A stretch of 64,000 bases of DNA, taken from CAMLIZ01 sp036231905. Its GTDB lineage: Bacteria > Pseudomonadota > Gammaproteobacteria > Burkholderiales > Burkholderiaceae_C. Below the pieces are notes generated by a model. The model ran no database searches and was not told the origin of the DNA. It was given only the letters and a program-made list of their open reading frames with translations. The DNA lies in NCBI RefSeq assembly GCF_036231905.1, contig NZ_JAZARE010000012.1, forward strand, positions 113,452-177,451, written 5' to 3'. Shown here piece after piece: positions 50,665 through 59,392 of this stretch (position 1 is the first letter of the stretch; each line of letters begins with the position of its first letter). A program made the translations under genes and the position numbers.

Positions 50665-52455
50665 ATGCCTCAGTACAACCCGCCGCTGCGCGACATGCAG
50701 TTCGTCCTGCACGAGATGCTCAAGGTCACCGATGTCTACAAGGCGATGCCCAAGCATGCCGACGTGGACATGGACACCATCAACGCGGTGCTGGAAGAGG
50801 GCGGCAAGTTCGCCTCCCAGGTGCTGTTCCCGCTGAACCAGGTGGGCGACCGCGAAGGCTGCAAGCTCAACAAGGAAACGCACGAGGTCACCGCGCCCAC
50901 CGGCTTCAAAGAAGCCTACAAGCAGTACGTCGAAGGCGGCTGGCCCGCACTGAGCTGCGATCCGGAATACGGCGGGCAAGGCCTGCCGATCGCGGTGAAC
51001 CAGTGTTTCTACGAGATGATGAACTCGGCCAACCAGGCCTGGACCATGTACCCCGGCCTGTCTCACGGCGCCTATGAGTGCCTGCATGAACACGGCACCG
51101 CGGAGCAGAAGGCCACCTACCTGCCCAAGCTCACCAGCGGCCAGTGGACCGGCACCATGTGCCTGACCGAACCGCATTGCGGCACCGACCTGGGCCTGCT
51201 GCGCACCAAGGCCGAACCGCAGGCCGACGGCACCTACCGCATCACCGGCTCCAAGATCTTCATCTCCGCCGGCGAACACGACCTGGCCGAAAACATCATC
51301 CACCTGGTGCTGGCGCGCCTGCCGGACGCGCCGGCCGGCAGCAAGGGCATCTCGCTGTTCGTGGTGCCCAAGTTCCTGCCCAATGCCGATGGCACGCCGG
51401 GCAAGCGCAACGGCGTGTTCTGCGCCGGCCTGGAGCACAAGATGGGCATCCATGGCAACGCCACCGCCCAGATCGTGCTCGAAGGCGCCATCGGCACCCT
51501 GGTGGGCCAGCCCAACAAGGGCCTGGCCGCGATGTTCGTGATGATGAACGCCGCCCGCCTGGGCGTGGGCAACCAGTCGCTGGGCCTCACCGAAGTGGCC
51601 TACCAGAACGCGGTGGCCTACGCGAAGGACCGCATCCAGATGCGCGCACTGTCGGGCCCCAAGGCCGCCGACAAGCCGGCCGACCCGATCATCGTGCACC
51701 CCGACGTGCGCAAGATGCTGCTCACCGCCCGGGCCTATGCCGAAGGCGGCCGTGCGCTGGCGATCCACATTGCGCTGCTGATCGACAAGGAACTGTCCTC
51801 CACCGACGAGGACGAGCGCAAGGACGCCGCCGACCAGGTGGCGCTGCTCACCCCGATCGTGAAGGCCTTCCTCACCGACAACGGCTGGCTCGCCACCTCG
51901 CATTGCATGCAGGTCTTCGGCGGCCACGGCTACATCGCCGAGTGGGGCATGGAGCAGTACGTGCGCGACGCGCGCATCAACATGATCTATGAAGGCACCA
52001 ACACCATCCAGTCGCTGGACCTGCTGGGCCGCAAGGTGCTGGCCGACAACGGCGCCAAGCTGAAGAAGTTCGGCAAGCTGGTGCAGCAGTTCATCGAGGA
52101 CGAAGGCACCAACGAGGCCATGCAGGAGTTCGTGAACCCGCTGGCCGACATCGGTGACAAGGTCACCAAGCTCACCACCGAGCTCGGCATGAAGGCGTTC
52201 CAGAACGCCGACGAAGTGGGCGCCGCCGCGGTGGACTACCTGCGCGTGGTGGGCCACCTGGTCTTCGCCTACTTCTTTGCACAGCAGGCCAAGGTGGCGC
52301 TGGAGAAGCAGAACTCCGGCGACCCGTTCTACACCGCCAAACTGGCGACGATCCGGTTCTACTTTGCCAAGCTGCTGCCGGAAACGGCCACGCTGATCCG
52401 CACCGCGCGGGCCGGCCTGCAGCCGCTGATGGCGATGGACGAAGCGCTGTTCTAA
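50665..52455 (+). CDS. Acyl-CoA dehydrogenase (long form with C-terminal extension)
   Basis: A 596-residue FAD enzyme for the first step of beta-oxidation. MCLTEPHCGTDLGLLRTKAE carries the FAD-contact segment, GNATAQIVLEGA and FVMMNAARLGVGNQSLG follow, and VFGGHGYIAEWGMEQYVRDARINMIYEGTN, which has the catalytic Glu, is near residue 440. The last 130 residues form the Acyl-CoA_dh_C extension. AAAGGAG precedes ATG 50665. It is the first structural gene after TetR. Confidence 0.95.
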   Translation: MPQYNPPLRDMQFVLHEMLKVTDVYKAMPKHADVDMDTINAVLEEGGKFASQVLFPLNQVGDREGCKLNKETHEVTAPTGFKEAYKQYVEGGWPALSCDPEYGGQGLPIAVNQCFYEMMNSANQAWTMYPGLSHGAYECLHEHGTAEQKATYLPKLTSGQWTGTMCLTEPHCGTDLGLLRTKAEPQADGTYRITGSKIFISAGEHDLAENIIHLVLARLPDAPAGSKGISLFVVPKFLPNADGTPGKRNGVFCAGLEHKMGIHGNATAQIVLEGAIGTLVGQPNKGLAAMFVMMNAARLGVGNQSLGLTEVAYQNAVAYAKDRIQMRALSGPKAADKPADPIIVHPDVRKMLLTARAYAEGGRALAIHIALLIDKELSSTDEDERKDAADQVALLTPIVKAFLTDNGWLATSHCMQVFGGHGYIAEWGMEQYVRDARINMIYEGTNTIQSLDLLGRKVLADNGAKLKKFGKLVQQFIEDEGTNEAMQEFVNPLADIGDKVTKLTTELGMKAFQNADEVGAAAVDYLRVVGHLVFAYFFAQQAKVALEKQNSGDPFYTAKLATIRFYFAKLLPETATLIRTARAGLQPLMAMDEALF

Positions 52456-52480
52456 GCAAATCGCGCTCAATGGTTCGGTG

Positions 52481-52507
52481 GCGGTGGAAAAGGGGTTTTT
52501 CCGCCGC
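52481..52507 (+). other. Hairpin between the dehydrogenase and DUF2147 genes
   Basis: GCGG-T-GGAAAA pairs with TTTTTCC-G-CCGC around a GGGG loop, with one mismatched position. The T-run lies inside the stem, not after it, so it is not a classical terminator. It may be a processing or stability element. Confidence 0.45.
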
Positions 52508-52570
52508 TGTTCGCCAACCGCCCCCTACAACAAACACGGGGCTGCCAGTGAGGAAGTGAGAGAGACAACC

Positions 52571-53011
52571 ATGAAAAAGACCACCATCGCCCTGTTGCTC
52601 GCCAGTGTGGCGGGCGTCGCCTTCGCGCAGACGGCCAGCCCGGTCGGCCTGTGGAAGACGATCGACGACGAGACCGGCAAGGAGAAGTCGTTCGTGCGCA
52701 TCACTGAGAACAACGGTGCGCTGGTCGGCAAGATCGAGAAGCTGCTCGATCCCACCAAGGCCGACGCCAAGTGCGAGAAGTGCACCGACGAGCGCAAGGA
52801 CCAGCCCGTCGCTGGCATGACCATCATCCGCAACGTCAAGAAGGACGGCAGCGACGAGCTGTGGGAAGGCGGGGACATCCTCGACCCCAACAACGGCAAG
52901 GTCTACAAGGTGCGCTTGAAGCCGGAAGATGGCGGCAAGAAACTCACGGTGCGCGGCTACATCGGCATGCCGATGCTGGGCCGCAGCCAGACCTGGGTGC
53001 GCGTCGAATAA
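52571..53011 (+). CDS. DUF2147 exported protein
   Basis: A 146-residue periplasmic protein with a signal peptide (KKTTIALLLASVAGVAFA, cleaved before Gln). The DUF2147 core reads VGLWKTIDDETGKEKSFVRI, LVGKIEKLLDP, CEKCTDERKDQPVAGMTIIRNV, GGDILDPNNGKVYKVRLK and LTVRGYIGMPMLGRSQTWVRV. It is probably a lipocalin-like beta barrel. Similar genes are repeatedly found among fatty-acid genes in this order as I recall; the function is unknown. Confidence 0.9.
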   Translation: MKKTTIALLLASVAGVAFAQTASPVGLWKTIDDETGKEKSFVRITENNGALVGKIEKLLDPTKADAKCEKCTDERKDQPVAGMTIIRNVKKDGSDELWEGGDILDPNNGKVYKVRLKPEDGGKKLTVRGYIGMPMLGRSQTWVRVE

Positions 53012-53100
53012 GGCGCCACCCTGAAACGATCGGGAGGCTGTGACCGCACGGCCTTCGCGATTCACTTCCTCCCGATCACTGAATCCACGGAGTACACACA

Positions 53101-55479
53101 ATGAGTCGATTCCAAGTCCGCAAAGTCGCCGTGCTCGGCGCCGGCGTGATGGGCGCGCAGATCGCCGCCCACCTCGTCAACGTCAAGGTGCCGGTGGTGC
53201 TGTTCGACCTGCCCGCCAAGGAAGGCCCGAAGAACGGCATCGTCACCAAGGCCGTGGAAGGGCTGAAGAAGCTGAAGCCGTCGCCGCTGGGCGTGCCGGA
53301 AGACGCGGCGCTGATCGGCCAGGCCAACTATGAAGAGCACCTGGAGCAGTTGAAGGACTGCGACCTGATCATCGAGGCCATTGCCGAGCGCATGGACTGG
53401 AAGCTCGACCTGTACAAGAAGATCGCCGCCCACATCGCGCCGCATGCGATCGTGGCCTCCAACACCTCGGGCCTGAGCATCACCAAGCTCAGCGAGGCGC
53501 TGCCAGAAGAGATCAAGCCGCGCTTCTGCGGCATCCACTTCTTCAACCCGCCGCGGTACATGTACCTGGTGGAGCTGATCCCCACCCCGACCACGCGGCC
53601 GGAGATCCTCGACCAGCTCGAGACCTTCGTGACCACCAGCGTGGGCAAGGGCGTGGTGCGCGCCAAGGACACGCCCAACTTCGTGGCCAACCGCGTGGGC
53701 ATCGCCGGCATGCTGGCCACCATGATCGAGGCCGAGAAGTTCGGCCTGTCGTACGACGTGGTGGACGACCTCACCGGCAAGAAGCTGGGCCGTGCCAGCT
53801 CCGGCACCTTCCGCACCGCGGACGTGGTGGGCCTGGACACCATGGCCCATGTGATCAAGACGCTGCAGGACAACCTGAGCGCCGATCCGTTCTACCCCAG
53901 CTACGCCACGCCCAAGGTCGTGAACGACCTGATCGGCAAGGGCGCGCTCGGCCAGAAGAGCGGTGGTGGTTTCTACAAGAAGGTGGGCAAGGACATCCTG
54001 CGCCTGGACCCGGCCACCGGCGACTACGTGGCCGCCGGCAAGAAGGCCGACGAGATCGTGGCCCGCATGCTCAAGAAGGCACCGGCCGAGCGCCTGAAGC
54101 TGCTGCGCGAATCCACCAACCCGCAGGCGCAGTTCCTGTGGGCCATTCTGCGCGACAGCTTCCACTACGCTGCCGTGCACCTGAAGGACATCGCCGACTC
54201 CGCGCGTGAAGTGGACTTCGCCATGCGCTGGGGCTTCGGCACCTCGCAGGGCCCCTTCGAGCTGTGGCAGGCCGCCGGCTGGAAGCAGGTGGCGCAGTGG
54301 GTGCAGGAGGACATCGAGGCCGGCAAGGCGCTGTCCAAGGAGCCGCTGCCCGCCTGGGTGTTCGACGGCCGCGATGGCGTGCACACGGCAGAAGGCTCCT
54401 GGAGCCCGGCGCAGAACCGCTACATCCCGCGCAGCACGCTGCCGGTGTATGAGCGCCAGTTCTTCCCCGAGACCGTGGGTGGCCTGGGCCAGGACCCGCT
54501 GAAGGCCGGCACCGAGGAATTCAAGAACGAGGAAGTGCGCGTCTGGTCGCTGGACGGCGAAGTGCTGATCGCCAGCATCACCGCCAAGCTGCACCTCATC
54601 AGCCCGACCGTCACCGAAGGCCTGCTGAAGGCAGTCGAGATCGCCGAAGCGAAGTACAAGGGCCTTGTGGTCTGGTCGCCGGACGACGTGTTCTCCGCCG
54701 GCGCGAACCTGGAAGCGCTGATGCCCGTGTTCATGAAGAGCGGCGCCAAGGGCATTGCGCCCGAGGAGAAGAAGCTGCAGGACATGATGCTGCGCCTGCG
54801 CTACGCCAACGTGCCGGTGGTGTCCGCGATCCGCGGCATCGCATTGGGCGGCGGTTGCGAGCTGGCCGTGCACTCGGCCAAGCGGGTGGCCACGATGGAA
54901 AGCTATGTCGGCCTGGTGGAAGTGGGCGTCGGCCTGATCCCCGGCGGTGGCGGCCTGGCCTATATCGCGCGGCGTGCGGCGGAGAACGCTGCGTCGGCAC
55001 CCGGCGTGGACATCCTCGCGTTCGCCAAGGAAGGCTTCACCGCGGCCGCGATGGCCAAGGTGGGCACCAGCGCGATCGAATCGCGCAAGCTGGGCTACCT
55101 GCTGGACAGCGACGTGATCGTGCCCAACAAGGACGAGCTTCTCTACGTGGCGATCAACGAAGCCAGGAGCATGTACGAGTCGGGTTACCGCCCGCCGGTG
55201 AAGAAAGCCTTCCCGGCCGCCGGCCGCTCGGCCATCTCCACCATCCAGGCGCAGCTGGTCGGCATGCGCGACGGCGGCTTCATCAGCCAGCACGACTATC
55301 ACATCGGCAGCCTGATCGCCGACGTGGTGTGCGGCGGCGAGGTGGAAGCCGGCTCGCTGGTGACCGAGGAATACCTGATGGCGCTGGAGCGCAAGCACTT
55401 CTGCGGGCTGCTGGAGCACCCCAAGACGCAGGAACGCATCATGGGCATGCTGCAGACCGGCAAGCCCGTCAGAAATTGA
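53101..55479 (+). CDS. 3-hydroxyacyl-CoA dehydrogenase / enoyl-CoA hydratase (FadN-like)
   Basis: A 792-residue bifunctional beta-oxidation enzyme with the dehydrogenase first, as in Bacillus FadN, unlike FadB/FadJ. The NAD motif VLGAGVMGAQIAAHL starts at residue 11, and the catalytic His region is FCGIHFFNPPRYMYLVELIP. The hydratase domain near 500-690 has SAGANLEAL, IALGGGCELAVH and a Glu in LVEVGVGLIPGGGG. GGAG precedes ATG 53101. It should act between the dehydrogenase and thiolase encoded beside it. Confidence 0.95.
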   Translation: MSRFQVRKVAVLGAGVMGAQIAAHLVNVKVPVVLFDLPAKEGPKNGIVTKAVEGLKKLKPSPLGVPEDAALIGQANYEEHLEQLKDCDLIIEAIAERMDWKLDLYKKIAAHIAPHAIVASNTSGLSITKLSEALPEEIKPRFCGIHFFNPPRYMYLVELIPTPTTRPEILDQLETFVTTSVGKGVVRAKDTPNFVANRVGIAGMLATMIEAEKFGLSYDVVDDLTGKKLGRASSGTFRTADVVGLDTMAHVIKTLQDNLSADPFYPSYATPKVVNDLIGKGALGQKSGGGFYKKVGKDILRLDPATGDYVAAGKKADEIVARMLKKAPAERLKLLRESTNPQAQFLWAILRDSFHYAAVHLKDIADSAREVDFAMRWGFGTSQGPFELWQAAGWKQVAQWVQEDIEAGKALSKEPLPAWVFDGRDGVHTAEGSWSPAQNRYIPRSTLPVYERQFFPETVGGLGQDPLKAGTEEFKNEEVRVWSLDGEVLIASITAKLHLISPTVTEGLLKAVEIAEAKYKGLVVWSPDDVFSAGANLEALMPVFMKSGAKGIAPEEKKLQDMMLRLRYANVPVVSAIRGIALGGGCELAVHSAKRVATMESYVGLVEVGVGLIPGGGGLAYIARRAAENAASAPGVDILAFAKEGFTAAAMAKVGTSAIESRKLGYLLDSDVIVPNKDELLYVAINEARSMYESGYRPPVKKAFPAAGRSAISTIQAQLVGMRDGGFISQHDYHIGSLIADVVCGGEVEAGSLVTEEYLMALERKHFCGLLEHPKTQERIMGMLQTGKPVRN

Positions 55480-55480
55480 C

Positions 55481-55558
55481 CACCCCCGGAGCGCCTGCGG
55501 CGCTTCCCCCCCAAGGGGGCGCCGCAGGCGGCCCGGCAAAGCCGGATCCGCGGCGGCA
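55481..55558 (+). repeat. GC-rich intergenic repeat, copy in the FadN-thiolase gap
   Basis: The element comprises a hairpin (GAGCGCC / GGCGCTTC), a C7-AA-G5 run, GCCGCAGGCGGCCCGGC, then AAAGCCGGATCCGCGGCGG. Its second half nearly matches the copy at 56827. The spacer is open from TTG 55476, overlapping the upstream stop, to TGA 55617-55619, overlapping the thiolase ATG: 47 codons with PPQGGAAGGPAKPDPRR inside. Confidence 0.6.
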
Positions 55559-55615
55559 CTGGGCTGAAGTCGAGATATGCGAAGTGAGCGGCGCTTGTCG
55601 CCATGGAGAACTGAA

Positions 55616-56818
55616 ATGAGTACCAAGCAAGTGCAAGAGGCCTACATCGTTGCGGCCACCCGCACCCCGATCGGCAAGTCCGGCCGCGGCTACTTCAAGA
55701 ACACCCGCCCTGACGACCTGCTGGTCGCGGCGCTGCGCAGCGCGCTGGCCCAGGTGCCCAACCTGGACCCGAAGGCGATCGAGGACGCCATCATCGGCTG
55801 CTCCTTCCCCGAGGGCGAGCAGGGCATGAACATGGCCCGCATGGCCGCGGTGATCGCCGGGCTGCCCAACACCGTGGGCGGCATCACGGTGAACCGCTTC
55901 TGCGCCTCCGGCCTGTCGGCCGTGCAGATGGCGGCCGACCGCATCCGCGTGGGCGAAGCCGACGTGATGATCGCCGGCGGCGCCGAGTCCATGAGCATGG
56001 TGCCCATGGGCGGCAACAAGCCCTCGTTCAACCCAGAGATCTTCCTCAAGGACGAAAACGTGGGCCTGGCCTACGGCATGGGCCTCACCGCCGAGAAGGT
56101 GGCCGCGCAGTGGAAGGTCAGCCGCGAGGCGCAAGACGAGTTTGCGCTGCAGTCGCACCTGCGGGCCTTGAAGGCCATCCAGTCGGGTGAGCTGCAGGAC
56201 AGCATCACGCCCTTCGAGGTGGTCGAGCGTTCGCCCAACCTCGCCACCGGCGAAGTCAACGTGAAAAAGCGCACCGTGAGCGTGGACGAGGGCCCGCGCC
56301 CGGACACCTCGCTCGAAGGCCTGGCCAAGCTCAAGCCCGTGTTCGCCGCCAAGGGCAGCGTCACGGCGGGCAACAGCTCGCAGACCAGCGACGGCGCGGG
56401 TGCGCTCATCCTGGCGTCGGAAAAGGCGGTGAAGCAGTTCGACCTGAAGCCGCTGGCGCGCTTCGTGAGCTTCGCCTCGCGCGGCGTGCCGCCCGAGATC
56501 ATGGGCATTGGCCCGATCGAGGCGATTCCGGCAGCGCTGAAGTACGCCGGCCTGAAGCTCGACGACCTGGGCTGGATCGAGCTCAACGAAGCCTTCGCCG
56601 CGCAGGCGCTGGCCGTCATCAACACCGTGGGCCTGAACCCCGCGGTGGTGAACCCCTACGGCGGCGCGATCGCGCTGGGCCACCCGCTGGGCGCCACCGG
56701 CGCCATCCGCTCGGCCCAGCTGATCCACGCGCTGCGTCGCAACAAGCAGAAGTACGGCATGGTCACCATGTGCGTCGGCGCCGGGCAAGGGGCCGCCGGA
56801 GTGTTTGAAGCGCTGTAA
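55616..56818 (+). CDS. Acetyl-CoA C-acyltransferase (thiolase)
   Basis: A 400-residue thiolase for the last step of beta-oxidation. The nucleophile is Cys96 in NRFCASGLSAVQ, His356 is in GGAIALGHPLGATG, and the second Cys is Cys386 in MCVGAGQGAAG. AAESMSMVPMGG-type and NAAQTSDGAGA-type segments are present as GGAESMSMVPMGG and NSSQTSDGAGA. It lies 136 bases after the FadN-like gene, across a repeat element. Confidence 0.96.
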   Translation: MSTKQVQEAYIVAATRTPIGKSGRGYFKNTRPDDLLVAALRSALAQVPNLDPKAIEDAIIGCSFPEGEQGMNMARMAAVIAGLPNTVGGITVNRFCASGLSAVQMAADRIRVGEADVMIAGGAESMSMVPMGGNKPSFNPEIFLKDENVGLAYGMGLTAEKVAAQWKVSREAQDEFALQSHLRALKAIQSGELQDSITPFEVVERSPNLATGEVNVKKRTVSVDEGPRPDTSLEGLAKLKPVFAAKGSVTAGNSSQTSDGAGALILASEKAVKQFDLKPLARFVSFASRGVPPEIMGIGPIEAIPAALKYAGLKLDDLGWIELNEAFAAQALAVINTVGLNPAVVNPYGGAIALGHPLGATGAIRSAQLIHALRRNKQKYGMVTMCVGAGQGAAGVFEAL

Positions 56819-56826
56819 ACAGCGCA

Positions 56827-56904
56827 CACCCCCAGAGCCCCGTTCGGGGCCTCCCCCTCAAGGGGGCGCCGCCAGCGGCCCGGCAAAGCCGGTTCCGCGG
56901 CGGC
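56827..56904 (+). repeat. GC-rich intergenic repeat, copy after the thiolase gene
   Basis: Hairpin GAGCCCC-GTTC-GGGGCCTC is followed by CCCCTCAAGGGGG, GCCGCCAGCGGCCCGGC and AAAGCCGGTTCCGCGGCGG. The second half matches the copy at 55481 almost base for base. In the shared frame both copies encode PPQGGAAxGPAKPxPRR. No stop occurs in that frame across the whole gap. Confidence 0.65.
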
Positions 56905-56980
56905 CGCAGGAAGGGTGGGTGGGCCTCGACCCTAGCGGCGCAGGTTCACCTTCCCAGCCGCTCAAGTTTTGGAGACGTCC

Positions 56981-57841
56981 ATGCAGATGGTTCGCTTTGC
57001 GGCGGTTGACGGCTTCGAGTTGAGCGGTAGCTTGTACGGCGACGCGTCGGCTGCCCAAGCCGCTTTGCTCATCGTGCCCGCGATGGGTGTGTCCCAGCGC
57101 TACTACGCCGAGTTCGCCGATTGGTTGGCGACGCAAGGCTTCGTGGTGTTCAGCTTCGACTACCGCGGCATGGGGGCCTCACGCCCCACGGCGCTTAAGA
57201 AGTCGCTCAAGGGCCTGGACGCCGACGTGGTGACCTGGGCCGAGAAGGACACCGCCGCGGCGCTGGCCTGGCTGGACGCTCAGGTGGGCCCCCAGATGCA
57301 GATCCACTGGCTGGGCCACAGCCTGGGCGGGCAGATCTTCGGCCTGGTGCCCAACCGCGAGCGCATCTCGCGCATGGTCACCGTGGGCACCGGCAGCGGC
57401 TACTGGCTGCAGAACTCGCCGCGCCTGCGCAACTATGTGTGGTGGCTGTGGTACTTCGTGACACCGGTGGCGCTGCCGCTGTTTGGCTACTTCCCCGGCA
57501 AGGCACTCAAGAAGGTGGGCGACCTGCCGCACGGCGTGATGGCGCAGTGGCGGCGCTGGTGTCTCCACCGCGACTACCTGATGAGCGAGCCCGGCACATC
57601 ATGGCGGGAGCGTTACGCCGCCATCCGCACGCCGATCCTCAGCCTCTCGTTCACCGACGACGAATTCATGTCCGCGCAGAACACCGCCTCGCTGCACGGC
57701 TTCTATGCCAACGCGCCGCGCGAGATGCGGCGCATTGCACCAGCCGACCTGGGCGTCCAGCGCATCGGGCACTTCGGCTTTTTCAGAAAACATTTCGCCC
57801 AGACCTTGTGGCCCCAGGTGCCGCAGTGGCTGGCGAACTGA
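56981..57841 (+). CDS. Alpha/beta hydrolase (COG4757 type)
   Basis: A 286-residue cytosolic hydrolase. The nucleophile elbow is GHSLGG with Ser114. The N-terminus ALLIVPAMGVSQRYYAEFADWLATQGF and VFSFDYRGMGAS give the oxyanion and strand regions, and DDEF near residue 227 and GHFGFFRK near 263 supply acid and His. GGAG precedes ATG 56981. The context suggests an ester or acyl-CoA-related substrate, but none is shown. Confidence 0.9.
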   Translation: MQMVRFAAVDGFELSGSLYGDASAAQAALLIVPAMGVSQRYYAEFADWLATQGFVVFSFDYRGMGASRPTALKKSLKGLDADVVTWAEKDTAAALAWLDAQVGPQMQIHWLGHSLGGQIFGLVPNRERISRMVTVGTGSGYWLQNSPRLRNYVWWLWYFVTPVALPLFGYFPGKALKKVGDLPHGVMAQWRRWCLHRDYLMSEPGTSWRERYAAIRTPILSLSFTDDEFMSAQNTASLHGFYANAPREMRRIAPADLGVQRIGHFGFFRKHFAQTLWPQVPQWLAN

Positions 57842-57866
57842 ACGACACATCCCACAAGGAGACACC

Positions 57867-58628
57867 ATGAGCATCAAGACCGCCACCCTGAACGGCGTGG
57901 CCACCATCGAGATCGCGCGCCCCGAGAAGAAGAACGCGATCACGATCGACATGTACAAGGCGATGGCCGACGCGATCTACGACGCGCAGCTGGACAGCGC
58001 GGTGCGCGCCATCCTCATCACCGGCCAGCCGGGCATCTTCACCTCCGGCAACGACCTGGAGGACTTCATGCAGCGGCCCGCGCAGAACGCCGAATCGCCG
58101 GTGTTCCAGTTCATGAAGGCGCTCACCGAATGCGACAAGCCGGTGGTGGCCGCGGTCACCGGCGCGGCCATCGGCATCGGCACCACCTTGCTGCTGCACT
58201 GCGACTTTGTCTACGTGTCCGACGAGGCGCGCCTGGCGATGCCGTTCGTGAGCCTGGGGCTGGTGCCGGAGTTCGCCTCCAGCCTGATGCTGCCGCGCCT
58301 GCTGGGCAACGTGAAGGCGGCGGAGAAGCTGCTGCTGGGTGACCCGTTCACCGCGGCCGAAGCGGTGGAGTGCGGCATCGCCAATGCCGTGCTGCCGGCC
58401 AGCGAGGTGGCCGCCCATGCCCGCCGTATCGCCGAGCGCTTCAACCAGCTGCCGCCCGGCGCCGTGCGCGAGACCAAGCGCCTGATGCGCACGGCCCTCG
58501 CCGACCAGATCACGCCCACCATCCACAAGGAAGCCGACATCTTCGGCCAGCGCTTGCGCAGCCCCGAAGCGCGCGAAGCCTTCCAGGCCTTCTTCGAAAA
58601 GCGCAAGCCCGACTTCAGCAAGTTCTGA
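57867..58628 (+). CDS. Enoyl-CoA hydratase/isomerase family protein
   Basis: A 253-residue crotonase-fold protein. The oxyanion-hole segments are FTSGNDLEDF and AAIGIGTTLLLHCDFVYVSDEARLAMPFVSLGLVPE split across residues 62-133. The position of the second catalytic Glu in true hydratases is not obvious here, so an isomerase or broader crotonase activity (PaaG-like) is possible. AAGGAGA precedes the ATG. It lies 25 bases after the hydrolase gene. Confidence 0.92.
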   Translation: MSIKTATLNGVATIEIARPEKKNAITIDMYKAMADAIYDAQLDSAVRAILITGQPGIFTSGNDLEDFMQRPAQNAESPVFQFMKALTECDKPVVAAVTGAAIGIGTTLLLHCDFVYVSDEARLAMPFVSLGLVPEFASSLMLPRLLGNVKAAEKLLLGDPFTAAEAVECGIANAVLPASEVAAHARRIAERFNQLPPGAVRETKRLMRTALADQITPTIHKEADIFGQRLRSPEAREAFQAFFEKRKPDFSKF

Positions 58629-58648
58629 ACGTGGGGCCGGCCGGCGCT

Positions 58649-58654
58649 CACAAT
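58649..58654 (+). promoter_or_regulatory. -10-like CACAAT abutting the SGNH hydrolase start
   Basis: CACAAT ends 6 bases before ATG 58661, with GCCGCC between and no Shine-Dalgarno. Predicted initiation falls on the ATG. Confidence 0.4.
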
Positions 58655-58660
58655 GCCGCC

Positions 58661-59392
58661 ATGAGCCAGGCTTTGAAGATCGCGCTGGGGCCGCTGCTGG
58701 TGGCCCAGGGCTTGTGGACACGCCGCCGCACCTTGCGCCTGCCGGAAGCGGCGGGGCCGCGCGAAGGCGTGGCTGGCGAAGGTGAGCCGCTGCGCCTGCT
58801 GATCGTGGGCGACTCTTCGGCCGCCGGCGTGGGGGTGGAACACCAGCGGGAGGCGCTGGTCGGCCACCTTCCGCGGCGCCTGGGGGAACTTTTGGGCCGC
58901 CAGGTGCAGTGGCAGCTGGTGGCCCGCTCCGGTGTCACTTCGGCCCAGGCGCTGCAGCTCGTCAAATCCTGGGAGCCGGCGCCGGCGGAGATCGCGCTGG
59001 TGATCCTGGGCGTCAATGACGTGGTGGACCGGGTGCCGGTGGCCCGCGCCATCGAAGCGCGCGAGGCGCTGGCCGACTGGCTGTTCGAGAACGTCTCGGT
59101 GCGCCACGTGGCTTTTGCGGCGCTGCCGCCCATGGACCGCTTTCCCGCATTGCCCCGGCCCTTGCGCACCGTCATCGGTGCCGATGCCCGCCGGCATGAC
59201 CAGGCCCTGGCGGCCTGGGCGGCGGCCTGCATCGACGTGTCCCACGTGCCGCTGGCCTTGTCGCTGGAGGCCGCCCACATGGCGCCTGACGGTTTCCATC
59301 CCGGCGCCACCGGCTACCGCGCCTGCGGCGAGGCGCTGGCCGAACAGCTGGCCTTGATCGTCGCCACATTCGACAACACAAGGAGACCTTGA
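58661..59392 (+). CDS. SGNH/GDSL hydrolase
   Basis: A 243-residue esterase-type protein. Block I is VGDSSAAG with Ser52, the Gly and Asn blocks are ARSGVT and LGVNDVVDRV, and the terminal Asp-His pair is in DGFHPGATGY. A hydrophobic N-terminus (ALKIALGPLLVAQGLW) may be an uncleaved anchor. It shares a base with the SDR gene downstream. Lysophospholipase or thioesterase activity is possible, but the substrate is unknown. Confidence 0.9.
   Translation: MSQALKIALGPLLVAQGLWTRRRTLRLPEAAGPREGVAGEGEPLRLLIVGDSSAAGVGVEHQREALVGHLPRRLGELLGRQVQWQLVARSGVTSAQALQLVKSWEPAPAEIALVILGVNDVVDRVPVARAIEAREALADWLFENVSVRHVAFAALPPMDRFPALPRPLRTVIGADARRHDQALAAWAAACIDVSHVPLALSLEAAHMAPDGFHPGATGYRACGEALAEQLALIVATFDNTRRP

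Noticed and set aside
50647..52470. A 607-codon open frame opposite the acyl-CoA dehydrogenase
   Set aside because: Shadow of a conserved enzyme, without domain or ribosome site.
53062..55626. An 854-codon open frame opposite the FadN-like gene
   Set aside because: It is the antisense shadow of an enzyme with intact NAD and hydratase motifs. Its composition is low-complexity.
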